A program made the position numbers and the translations under genes. Below the pieces are notes generated by a model that had not been told where the DNA came from, made no database searches, and saw only the letters and a program-made list of their open reading frames with translations. From an uncultured Gammaproteobacteria bacterium (GTDB lineage Bacteria; Pseudomonadota; Gammaproteobacteria; Steroidobacterales; Woeseiaceae), in the NCBI GenBank assembly GCA_938003715.1, contig CALKYK010000157.1:1-6119 (forward strand): a stretch of DNA of 6,119 nt, in the 5' to 3' direction. Positions 1 through 6,119 of the stretch are shown piece after piece. Each line of letters opens with the position of its first letter. The first letter of the stretch is position 1.

Positions 1-862
1 CACCGTCGAGCGTCAAAAGCTGGCTCTTGCGGTCGCCGGGCTGGTCGGTCGAAAACAATACGCCCTGGTGCGACAACGACGTGACCGTTTCCTCGGGCGT
101 CAGCGTGTTGTCCGGCGTGGGGCCGCGCCACTGCGAGCCGAGTGTCGCGGGGGCAACCACCGGCTGGCCCGGTCGCCAGCCATGCTCGACGAAATAGTTG
201 GCGACGCTGCCGATCACGTCCGACCAGTTGCTCCAGATGTCACGCTTGCCGTCGTCGCTGGAATCGACCGCGTATGCGCGGTAGCTTGACGGCATGAACT
301 GCGGCCGGCCCATCGCACCCGCATACGAACCGGTTGCGGTGCCGGCCTCCATACCCTCTTCACGGACCAGCAGCAGGAACTGCTCGAGTTCGCGGCGGAA
401 AAATCGCGCCCGGGGCGGATAGTCGAAGGCGAGCGTCGACAGCGCGTCGAGAACCCGGTAGCTGCCGGTTATTCGGCCGAAATAGGTTTCAACGCCGATG
501 ATGCCGACGAGAATCTCGATCGACACTCCGGTCGCACTACTGATGCGTTCGAGTTCCGCCTGGTGTTCGCGCCAGAAATCGGCGCCGGCGCGTATGCGCT
601 CGGGCTTCAGGAATATGTCGCGGTATTCGTGCCACGCCAGCGTGCGCTCAGCCGGGCGGCTGATGGCTTCTATGATGTTGGATTTGATTTCGGCATCGCC
701 CAGCATGGTGACCAGCGTGCCGCGATCGTAATCGTGCTTCTCGACCATCTCGTCGATGAATGCACGCACGTCGGCGCGATCGGTATCGATTGCCGACGCG
801 AGCGAGGCGTGCAGGCCGATGACGATCGTGACGAAAATCCTTTTGCCCAAGACGTCACTCAT
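1..862 (-). CDS. mltB: MltB-family lytic murein transglycosylase, 3' end cut by window edge
   Basis: This is a periplasmic lytic transglycosylase that cleaves the MurNAc-GlcNAc bond of peptidoglycan to leave 1,6-anhydroMurNAc ends. I translated 287 codons by hand from the ATG at 862 to the window edge with no stop. Residues 1-24 look like a Sec signal peptide (hydrophobic FVTIVIGLHASLA, then ASA before Ile25). There is no lipobox cysteine, so a soluble or loosely held periplasmic form is likely, unlike the E. coli MltB lipoprotein. The catalytic-domain signature IIGVETYFGRITGSYRVLDA is at residues 121-140, with Glu125 in the position of the family's catalytic acid. A second family block, GSYAGAMGRPQFMPSSY, is at 178-194, followed by GSVANYF near 218. 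The C-terminal part lies outside the window. The start shares one base with the rodA stop (TGATG), and no clear Shine-Dalgarno is seen, so translation is probably coupled to rodA. The family call is secure; MltB versus the soluble SltB-like subgroup is less certain. Confidence 0.93.
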   Translation of the reverse strand, partial: MSDVLGKRIFVTIVIGLHASLASAIDTDRADVRAFIDEMVEKHDYDRGTLVTMLGDAEIKSNIIEAISRPAERTLAWHEYRDIFLKPERIRAGADFWREHQAELERISSATGVSIEILVGIIGVETYFGRITGSYRVLDALSTLAFDYPPRARFFRRELEQFLLLVREEGMEAGTATGSYAGAMGRPQFMPSSYRAYAVDSSDDGKRDIWSNWSDVIGSVANYFVEHGWRPGQPVVAPATLGSQWRGPTPDNTLTPEETVTSLSHQGVLFSTDQPGDRKSQLLTLDG

Positions 863-2001
863 CAGTGTGGCAACAATTTGCGGTGGCGGTGTATCGACAT
901 CAGAATACCGAAACCGGCCATGAGCGTCACCATCGACGTGCCACCGTAGCTGACCAGCGGCAGCGGGATGCCGACCACCGGCACCAGGCCGGTGACCATC
1001 GCGGTATTGACGAAGACGTAGACGAAAAACGTCAGGCTGATGCTGCCCGCCAGCAGCCGGGAAAACGTATCCCTTGCCTGGATCGCGATGTACAGGCCGC
1101 GGCCGACGACGAACAGGTACATGCCGAGCAGGCTCAGTACGCCGAGCAGCCCGAATTCCTCCCCCATCACGGCGAAAATGAAGTCGGTATCCCGCTCCGG
1201 CAGAAACTCGAGCTGCGCCTGGCTGCCGTTCGTCCAGCCCTTGCCGAACAGGCCGCCGGAGCCGATCGCGATCTTCGACTGGATGATGTTGTAGCCGGCG
1301 CCGAGCGGGTCGCTGTCCGGGTCGAGCAGGGTCAGCACGCGCTGGCGCTGGTAGTCCTGCATGAACTGCCACAGCAGGTACGCGCCCGGTACCGACGCGA
1401 CGCAAAGCCCGAGCATCAGGCGGATCGACATGCCGGCCAGCACGACCACGAGGACGCCGGCCATTGCGATCAGGAGCGCCGTGCCGAGGTCGGGCTGGCG
1501 GGCGATCAGCACCGTCGGCACGACGATCAGGACCGCGATCACCAGCAGATCCGAGATCTTCGGCGGCAACTGTCGTTCGTGCAGGTACCAGGCGGCCATC
1601 ATCGGCACCGCGAGCTTCATGATTTCGGACGGCTGAAAGCGGATGCCGATGTCCAGCCAGCGCTGCGCACCCTGTCCGACCTCGCCGGCGGCCAGCACCA
1701 TCACCAGGAGTACGAGGCCGAGCAGGTAGCCCCACGGCGTCCAGCGCCGCATCAGGTCGGGCGGCAGCTGCGCGACGACCAGCATCACGACCAGCGCGAC
1801 GAAAAGCCGCACGCACTGCTGCAGCCACAGGTCCATGTTCTGCGACACCGCCGAGTAAAGGACGACGAGGCCGAGCGCGCCGATCACCAGCAGGCCACCG
1901 AGCAGCGGGCCGTCGAGATAGAATCGCTTGAGCAGCCGTGCCACCGCGCTCATCGGTCGCGTATTGCGTTCGAACAGCCGCGGCGTGTCACTGAACAGCA
2001 T
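862..2001 (-). CDS. rodA: RodA, SEDS-family peptidoglycan glycosyltransferase of the elongasome
   Basis: RodA polymerises lipid II into glycan strands at the inner membrane and works as a pair with PBP2. From the ATG at 2001 it is 379 residues, close to the 370 of E. coli RodA. The sequence is strongly hydrophobic, with about ten membrane segments. Conserved SEDS blocks are present: GAQRWLDIGIRFQPSEIMKL at about residues 111-130 and ARQPDLGTALL near 167. Next come QDYQRQRVLTLLDPDSDPLG near 215, IIQSKIAIGSGG near 239, and LEFLPERDTDFIFAVMGEE at 264-282. Asp273 in that last block corresponds to the catalytic aspartate described for RodA (Asp262 in E. coli). The C-terminal block VVGIPLPLVSYGG is also intact. 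The open frame extends upstream to 2085, but that stretch runs antiphase through the mrdA 3' end and is not RodA-like. I chose 2001; the ATG at 1953 (363 residues) is an alternative. Neither has a strong ribosome site. The gene overlaps mrdA by 14 bases upstream and mltB by one base downstream. Confidence 0.95.
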   Translation of the reverse strand: MLFSDTPRLFERNTRPMSAVARLLKRFYLDGPLLGGLLVIGALGLVVLYSAVSQNMDLWLQQCVRLFVALVVMLVVAQLPPDLMRRWTPWGYLLGLVLLVMVLAAGEVGQGAQRWLDIGIRFQPSEIMKLAVPMMAAWYLHERQLPPKISDLLVIAVLIVVPTVLIARQPDLGTALLIAMAGVLVVVLAGMSIRLMLGLCVASVPGAYLLWQFMQDYQRQRVLTLLDPDSDPLGAGYNIIQSKIAIGSGGLFGKGWTNGSQAQLEFLPERDTDFIFAVMGEEFGLLGVLSLLGMYLFVVGRGLYIAIQARDTFSRLLAGSISLTFFVYVFVNTAMVTGLVPVVGIPLPLVSYGGTSMVTLMAGFGILMSIHRHRKLLPH

Positions 2002-3873
2002 CGTCACCGTACCCGAGGTACTGATCCATGACCGCACGGGCGATCGGCGCGGCGACCCGACTGCCGCTGGAGCCGTTCTCGACAATCACGCTGACCGCAA
2101 TGCGCGGTTCGTCCAGCGGCGCGAACGCAATGAACAGCGCGTGGTCGCGCAGTCGCTCGTCCACTTCCTCCTCGTCGTACTCTTCCTCCTGGCCGACCGA
2201 GAACACCTGCGCCGTGCCGCTATTGCCGGCCATCCGGTATGGCCAGCCGAGCCCGGGCCGGTTTCGCTCTGCAACACGTCGTTCATGGCTGCGATGATGC
2301 TGTCCCAGTGGAACTCGTTGTCGATCTGCACGCTCGGCAGCGGCTCCGGCGCCATCAGCGTGCGCTTGCCGGAAAGCGGATCCTCGAAGGCTGCAACCAG
2401 GTGCGGCTTGAAGCGCTTGCCTCGCATCGCGAGCGTGGCCGCGGCGTTCGCGAGCTGCAGCGGCGTTGCCAGCATGTAGCCCTGGCCGATGGAAGCGATG
2501 ATCGTTTCCCCGGGGAACCAGACCTGGTCGGCGCGCTCGCGAAATGCGCGGCGCTTCCACTCGCGCGACGGCACCAGCCCGACAGATTCGCCGTCGACGT
2601 CCAGGCCGGTGTTGCGGCCGAGACCGAACTGCAGCAGGTAGTCGTGCATGTTGTCGATGCCGATATCGCGGCTGATCTCGTAGAAATACACGTCGCAGGA
2701 CTGCGCGATCGCGTCGTGCAGGTCAACTTCGCCATGGCCTTCGGGGCGCCAGTCGCGGTAACGGTGGGTGCTGCCGGGCAGGCTGTAGTAGCCGATGCAG
2801 ACGGTGCGCCGGGTCAGGTTCGTCGCGCCGACCTCGAGTGCTGCCAGCGCCAGCATCGGTTTGATCGTCGAACCGGGCGGATAGCTGCCGCGCACGGCGC
2901 GGTTGAAGAGCGGGCGGTCCTCGTCGCCCTGCAGCGCGTTGAATTCGCTCGGGCTCATGCCGGTCGCGAACGCGTTCGGGTCGAAGGATGGCGAACTGAC
3001 CAGCGCCAGAATTTCGCCGTTGGTCGGGTCGACCGCAACGACGGCACCACGGCGTCCGGCCAGCGCCTCGCTCGCGACGCGCTGCACGTCGAGATCGAGG
3101 CTCAGGTACAGGTTGTGGCCGGGCTGCGGCGCTTCGGATTCCGGCAGCGATTCAGAAAAGTCGCGGGTCTCGGCCGGCAGCTGGCGGCCGAGCGCATTGG
3201 TCACCACCTGGCGAAATCCGACTTCGCCGTGCAGCAAATCCTCGTTGAAGTGTTCGACGCCGGTCTTGCCGGTGTGCGAAGTGCCGGCATAAGCGGCCCT
3301 GTCGAGCCTTTCGAGGTCGGCGGTCGACAGCGCGCCGACGTAGCCGACCGCGTGCGCGACGAGTTCCCCGTCCGGATACTGCCGCACCAGCCGCGGCTGC
3401 AGGTCGACGCCGGGAAACCGCGGTCGCTGGATGGCAAAGTTCGCGATCTCGTCTTCCGTCAGGCGAAAGCGCAGCGTGATCGGCTTGAAGCGGGGCCCGG
3501 TCTGGCTCAGCCCGTTGAAGCGCGGAATGTCCTCGTCGCGTATCAGCCCGAGCCTTGCGAGCCGCTGCAGCGTGTCGTCGAGATCCGGTACCTGCTCCGG
3601 AATCAGCTCGAGCTGGTAGGCAGGCAGGTTTTCGGCGAGCACCTTGCCACGCCGGTCGAAAATCAGGCCGCGCGTGGGCGGAACCGCTTCGATACGCACG
3701 CGATTGCCCTGGGATTTTTCCGCGAACAGTTCGTGATCGAAAATCTGCAGCTGCACGAGGCGAGCAATGACGAGCCCCAGCAGCACGAAGCTGATCACCG
3801 AGGACAGGATCACGCGCGACACGAACAGTCGCTGTTCCGAGTGATGGTCCTTGATGGGAGCAAACAGGCTCAT
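1988..3873 (-). CDS. mrdA: Penicillin-binding protein 2 (elongasome transpeptidase), interrupted by a frameshift
   Basis: PBP2 is the class B DD-transpeptidase that crosslinks new lateral-wall peptidoglycan together with RodA. An N-terminal membrane anchor spans about residues 18-43. The PBP dimerisation/pedestal domain starts near TRGLIFDRRGKVLAEN (67-82). The transpeptidase domain carries SxxK as YPPGSTIKP, with nucleophile Ser335 and Lys338. The second motif is SCD at 392-394, matching the SxD form I recall for PBP2 proteins. From the ATG at 3873, 12 bases after mreD, the frame stays PBP2-like through MNDVLQSETG (530-539), which ends at base 2257. It then degenerates and stops at 2086 (595 residues). 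The genuine C-terminus, from PYRMAG through GTAQVFSVGQ and LRDHALFIAFAPL to the TGA at 1988, lies in another frame. Restoring one base gives about 628 residues, against 633 in E. coli. In the restored frame the expected K-S-G-T reads N-S-G-T. A weak ribosome site (ACGGAA) precedes the start. Family certain; whether the gene is functional is unresolved. Confidence 0.9.
2240..2259 (-). other. Frameshift site within mrdA
   Basis: PBP2-like coding continues in one frame up to codons ACC GGC (2262-2257). It resumes in a second frame no later than TAC (2239-2237), which encodes Tyr of PYRMAG. The switch needs one additional base (or 4, 7, 10, 13 and so on), meaning a net loss in this sequence. The interval contains the 8-base perfect palindrome GCCCGGGC at 2251-2258, a difficult GC-rich context. 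From memory, related PBP2 proteins have about four more residues between the conserved GTA-like element and the PYK/PYR element. A deletion of about 13 bases therefore fits better than a single missing base. I see no classical X-XXY-YYZ slippery heptamer, so programmed frameshifting is not supported. Confidence 0.85.
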
Positions 3874-3885
3874 CGTCGATTCCGT

Positions 3886-4371
3886 TCAGCGGCGCGCGCG
3901 ATGACGCACATTCGTCAGTAACAGCGACAGCGGCGGCCACAAAAGGGTTCCGGTCAGGACCGGTCCCCAGTACATGATCGCCGGTGACGTGATGCCGGCG
4001 ACGCCGTTGATCCAGAACAGGATGAACTGGTACAGCGCCAGCATCGCGAACACCGTCGTCGTCATCTGCAAAAGCGGGAACTGCCGCATCTGCAGGTGAA
4101 ACTTCACGCTGATGTAGATGATGAGCGTCAGCGCGAGCGCGTGCTGGCCGAGCAGCGTGCCCTGTGCGACGTCCAGGATGACGCCGACGATCCAGGCGCT
4201 GCCGACGCTGTAGTAGCGCGGCATGCTCATCGCCCAATATATAAGTGTCAGCGTGACCCAATCGGGCCGAAAGGCAATGGCCCAGTCCGGCATCGGCGCG
4301 ATCGCGAGCATCAGCGCGATGATGATGCTCATCACGATCGGCACCTGCCGGTTGATCTGGCGGTTACTCAT
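3886..4371 (-). CDS. mreD: MreD, inner-membrane rod-shape-determining protein
   Basis: MreD is a small polytopic membrane protein of the elongasome that associates with MreC and the PBP2-RodA pair; its precise biochemical role is still unclear. The 161-residue product matches the usual length (162 in E. coli). It has five or six hydrophobic segments, roughly at residues 11-26, 37-49, 55-72, 77-92, 103-121 and 133-153. Family hallmarks are visible: RPDWVTLTLIYW (35-46), a Gly/Asp-rich loop VGVILDVAQGTLLGQHAL (62-79) and a basic C-terminus (RHRARR). The frame is open upstream to an ATG at 4470, but that extension is Arg-rich and lies wholly within mreC. The ATG at 4371 gives MSNRQINRQ and a standard N-terminus. 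Start and mreC stop are nested in ATGAGTAA, an 8-base overlap that suggests translational coupling. No separate Shine-Dalgarno is apparent. Confidence 0.94.
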   Translation of the reverse strand: MSNRQINRQVPIVMSIIIALMLAIAPMPDWAIAFRPDWVTLTLIYWAMSMPRYYSVGSAWIVGVILDVAQGTLLGQHALALTLIIYISVKFHLQMRQFPLLQMTTTVFAMLALYQFILFWINGVAGITSPAIMYWGPVLTGTLLWPPLSLLLTNVRHRARR

Positions 4372-5317
4372 CGTTGTCGGCGCCCGGCGCGTTTTCGTCC
4401 GGTGCGGCCGGTTCCATGTCATCGCTCGCCGGACCGCCTGCGTCGCCGGCACCGTCCGCTTCCGTTTCACCCGCCTCCTCGACGGGCCAGATGAGCATCA
4501 CTTCGCGAACCTGGTTCAGCGCCGCGACGGGCCGAGCGGACACCGACGCGAACGGCTCCTGCGGCACGCGCGTGACGTTCTGCACCACGGCGACCGGGTA
4601 GCCGGCGGGAAACGCGCCGCCAAGGCCGGAGGTCACGAGCAGGTCGCCGGGCTCGATGTCGGCGTTGTTCGGCAGAAACGGAAGGTCCAGGCGGTCGTAT
4701 TCGCCGGTGCCGCGTGCGATCGTGCGCAGACCGTTGCGGTTCACCTCCACCGGCAGGTCGTGACCGGGATCGCTGATCAAAAGGCACTGGGACGACAGCA
4801 CGTCGGCCTCGATGACCTGGCCAATGACGCCGGCAGCATCGATGATCGCCTGGCCGTCGTAGACGCCGTCGTTGGTTCCTTTGTCGACAACCAGCAGGTG
4901 CCGGAACGGGTTCGCACTGACGGACAGGATTTCCCCGACCCGTACGCGTTCGCGCACACGCTCTCGCGCTTCGAGCAACGCCCGCAGGCGCGCGTTTTCC
5001 GCCTCCAGCGACGCGAATCGCTGCAGGCGGGCCTGGGTCAGCAGGCGCTCGGCGTGCAGCCGACTGTTCTCGAGCTGAAGGTCGTTTCGCGTCGCGGTCG
5101 ATTCGCGGATCCACTGCCACGTCGACACCGGTGCATCGACGACGACACGCAGCGGGTACACCGCCGCGCCGATCGCCTTGCGTGCAGCGTCGAGATGATT
5201 GTCGCGATAGTCGATGACGAGCAGTGCAATCGACAGGCCCGCGAGCAGCAGGAAGCGTAGGCCGAGCGCGGGAGAGTAGGGGGAGCGGTACTGCTTGTCA
5301 GATTGTGCGGCGGCCAT
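4364..5317 (-). CDS. mreC: MreC, periplasmic rod-shape-determining scaffold protein
   Basis: MreC is a bitopic inner-membrane protein that links MreB and MreD to the periplasmic synthases and is known to activate PBP2. The product is 317 residues. A short cytoplasmic N-terminus ends in SPALGLRF, followed by one membrane helix at about 21-36. A predicted coiled coil rich in Leu, Glu and Arg covers roughly 77-122 and would mediate dimerisation. The conserved beta domain follows: ILSVSANPFRHLLVVDKGTNDGV (130-152), GVIGQV (163-168), LLISDPGHDLPVEV (179-192) and PGDLLVTSGLGGAFPAGYPV (223-242). Residues 279-317 form a low-complexity acidic tail rich in Glu, Asp, Ala, Gly and Pro, probably disordered. 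The ATG at 5317 is the only start that leaves a normal N-terminus; its ribosome site is poor. It begins 45 bases after mreB and ends overlapping mreD. Confidence 0.95.
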   Translation of the reverse strand: MAAAQSDKQYRSPYSPALGLRFLLLAGLSIALLVIDYRDNHLDAARKAIGAAVYPLRVVVDAPVSTWQWIRESTATRNDLQLENSRLHAERLLTQARLQRFASLEAENARLRALLEARERVRERVRVGEILSVSANPFRHLLVVDKGTNDGVYDGQAIIDAAGVIGQVIEADVLSSQCLLISDPGHDLPVEVNRNGLRTIARGTGEYDRLDLPFLPNNADIEPGDLLVTSGLGGAFPAGYPVAVVQNVTRVPQEPFASVSARPVAALNQVREVMLIWPVEEAGETEADGAGDAGGPASDDMEPAAPDENAPGADNDE

Positions 5318-5350
5318 CAGCGTGGTCTGTTCGCATAATGGTTGCCGTCT

Positions 5351-5365
5351 CTATCGTTATTATTA
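5351..5365 (-). other. Tandem in-frame stop codons at the end of mreB
   Basis: Read on the minus strand, the mreB frame ends TAA TAA TAA CGA TAG: three consecutive TAA codons at 5365-5357 and a TAG at 5353-5351. This is a short AT-rich island in otherwise GC-rich sequence. It would strictly prevent readthrough from mreB toward mreC. I see no stem-loop with a T-run in the 45-base gap, so a terminator is not supported. A promoter element for mreC in this AT-rich patch is possible, but I cannot identify a matching -35/-10 pair. Confidence 0.8.
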
Positions 5366-6119
5366 TTCGAGGCCGAAGACTGCCGGTCCGTGCTCGTCGA
5401 TCAGTTCGATCACCCGGCCGCCACCGCGCGCGACGCAGGTCAGCGGATCGTCGGCGATGACTACCGGCAAGCCGGTTTCTTCCATCAGCAGCTTGTCGAT
5501 GTCGCGCAGCAGTGCACCGCCTCCCGTCAGCACGATGCCGCGATCGGCGACGTCCGCGCCGAGTTCGGGCGGCGTCTGTTCCAGCGCTTCCTTGACGGCG
5601 CCGACGATGCCCTGCAGCGGTTCCTGCAGTGCTTCGAGGATCTCATTCGAGTTCAGCGTGAAACTGCGCGGCACGCCTTCGGAAAGATTGCGGCCCTTCA
5701 CGGAGATTTCGCGCACCTCCTGACCGGGGAACGCAGAGCCGATTTCGTGCTTGATGCGCTCTGCGGTGGCTTCTCCGATCAGGATGCCGTAGTTGCGGCG
5801 AACGTAATTCGTGATCGCTTCATCGAAGCGGTCGCCGCCGATGCGTACCGATGCGGCGTACACGATGCCGGTCAGCGATATGACCGCGACCTCCGAGGTG
5901 CCGCCGCCGATGTCGAGCACCATCGAGCCGCGTGCTTCGTGCACCGGCATGCCGGCGCCGATCGCCGCGGCCATCGGCTCGGGAATCAGGTGCACCTTGC
6001 GCGCGCCGGCGCCTTCGGCGGATTCGCGAATGGCTCGTCGCTCGACCTGGGTCGAGCCGTAAGGAACGCAGATCAGCACCCGCGGGCTCGGCCGGAAATA
6101 GCGCGTGCCGTGCGCCTTG
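5363..6119 (-). CDS. mreB: MreB, actin-like cell-shape protein, N-terminal part outside window
   Basis: MreB is a bacterial actin homologue that forms membrane-bound antiparallel filaments and directs lateral-wall synthesis. The last 251 residues are present, starting at KAHGTRYFRPSPRVLICVP. By comparison with the 347 residues of E. coli MreB, about 96 N-terminal residues, including the first phosphate loop, lie beyond the high edge. The actin-fold nucleotide-binding elements seen are the second phosphate loop LDIGGGTSEV (fragment residues 68-77), GGDRFDEAI (94-102), GEATAERIKHEIG (115-127) and the adenosine-binding LTGGGALLRDID (197-208). The GTG at 6079, which could be mistaken for a start, is internal: conserved PSPR lies directly upstream. 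The gene ends in GLE followed by three TAA codons. It is the promoter-proximal gene among those seen here; any promoter would be outside the window. Confidence 0.97.
   Translation of the reverse strand, partial: KAHGTRYFRPSPRVLICVPYGSTQVERRAIRESAEGAGARKVHLIPEPMAAAIGAGMPVHEARGSMVLDIGGGTSEVAVISLTGIVYAASVRIGGDRFDEAITNYVRRNYGILIGEATAERIKHEIGSAFPGQEVREISVKGRNLSEGVPRSFTLNSNEILEALQEPLQGIVGAVKEALEQTPPELGADVADRGIVLTGGGALLRDIDKLLMEETGLPVVIADDPLTCVARGGGRVIELIDEHGPAVFGLE

Noticed and set aside
865..2031. Plus-strand open frame of 388 codons opposite rodA
   Set aside because: Its composition is dominated by His, Gln, Arg, Asp and Ala, the mirror of hydrophobic membrane codons. It is a shadow of rodA.
2002..2085. 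Upstream extension of rodA to the ATG at 2085
   Set aside because: The added 28 residues overlap the mrdA C-terminus in another phase and do not resemble RodA; 379 residues already fits the family.
2240..2262. Programmed ribosomal frameshifting in mrdA
   Set aside because: There is no slippery heptamer, PBP2 is not known to be recoded, and the restored region appears short by about four residues, which suggests a deletion.
1988..2560. A separate 190-residue gene starting at 2560
   Set aside because: Its first two thirds are an out-of-phase reading of mrdA. Only the part after about 2240 is real, and that part is the PBP2 C-terminus, so it is a frameshift fragment and not a gene.
2239..3921. 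Long plus-strand open frame of 560 codons opposite mrdA
   Set aside because: It lies antisense to clear PBP2 coding sequence. Its translation is rich in Arg, Gln, Ala and Val with no recognisable motif, as expected for antisense frames in GC-rich DNA.
3152..4261. Minus-strand open frame of 369 codons spanning the mreD-mrdA junction
   Set aside because: It runs out of phase with both mreD and mrdA, which have strong family matches, and its own translation is Arg/Ala-rich filler.
4372..4470. Upstream extension of mreD to the ATG at 4470
   Set aside because: The extra 33 residues are Arg-rich and lie inside mreC; the 161-residue form has the normal family length.
4223..5260. Plus-strand open frame of 345 codons opposite mreC
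   Set aside because: It is antisense to a well-conserved MreC, with no motif and no plausible ribosome site.
5318..5362. Rho-independent terminator between mreB and mreC
   Set aside because: No GC stem-loop followed by a T-run could be found in the gap on the minus strand.

Overview
This window comes from a GC-rich genome and reads as one compact block of cell-shape and peptidoglycan-elongation genes, all on the minus strand. Transcription therefore runs from high to low coordinates. The order is mreB (5' end cut by the window edge), mreC, mreD, mrdA (PBP2), rodA/mrdB and mltB (3' end cut by the other edge). The protein sequences closely resemble proteobacterial Rod-system proteins. The order mreBCD-mrdA-rodA-mltB, with an MltB-type lytic transglycosylase last, fits a gammaproteobacterium of the Xanthomonadales/Chromatiales kind. 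The exact lineage is an inference; no rRNA or other marker is present.

Region by region: 6119-5363 encodes the last 251 residues of MreB. It ends in three consecutive in-frame TAA codons, followed by the only real intergenic gap (about 45 bases). mreC (5317-4364) overlaps mreD by 8 bases. mreD (4371-3886) is followed by a 12-base gap and mrdA (3873-1988). mrdA overlaps rodA by 14 bases. rodA (2001-862) shares one base with mltB in a TGATG junction. mltB then runs off the window at base 1. Nothing longer than about 45 bases is non-coding, and I see no RNA gene, mobile element, repeat array or CRISPR.

The products form one machine, the elongasome. MreB filaments at the inner membrane position MreC and MreD. 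MreC activates the PBP2 transpeptidase and RodA glycosyltransferase pair, which builds lateral-wall peptidoglycan. MltB cleaves glycan strands in the periplasm. The close packing suggests co-transcription and translational coupling from mreC to mltB.

The one real anomaly is in mrdA. The reading frame breaks between about 2259 and 2240, just before the third active-site motif, and the correct continuation lies in another frame. In that continuation the expected lysine of the K-S/T-G motif is an asparagine (codon 2224-2222). Either this copy of PBP2 is broken, or the sequence here has a local error. Apart from this the block is conventional, and I found no evidence of an undescribed system.
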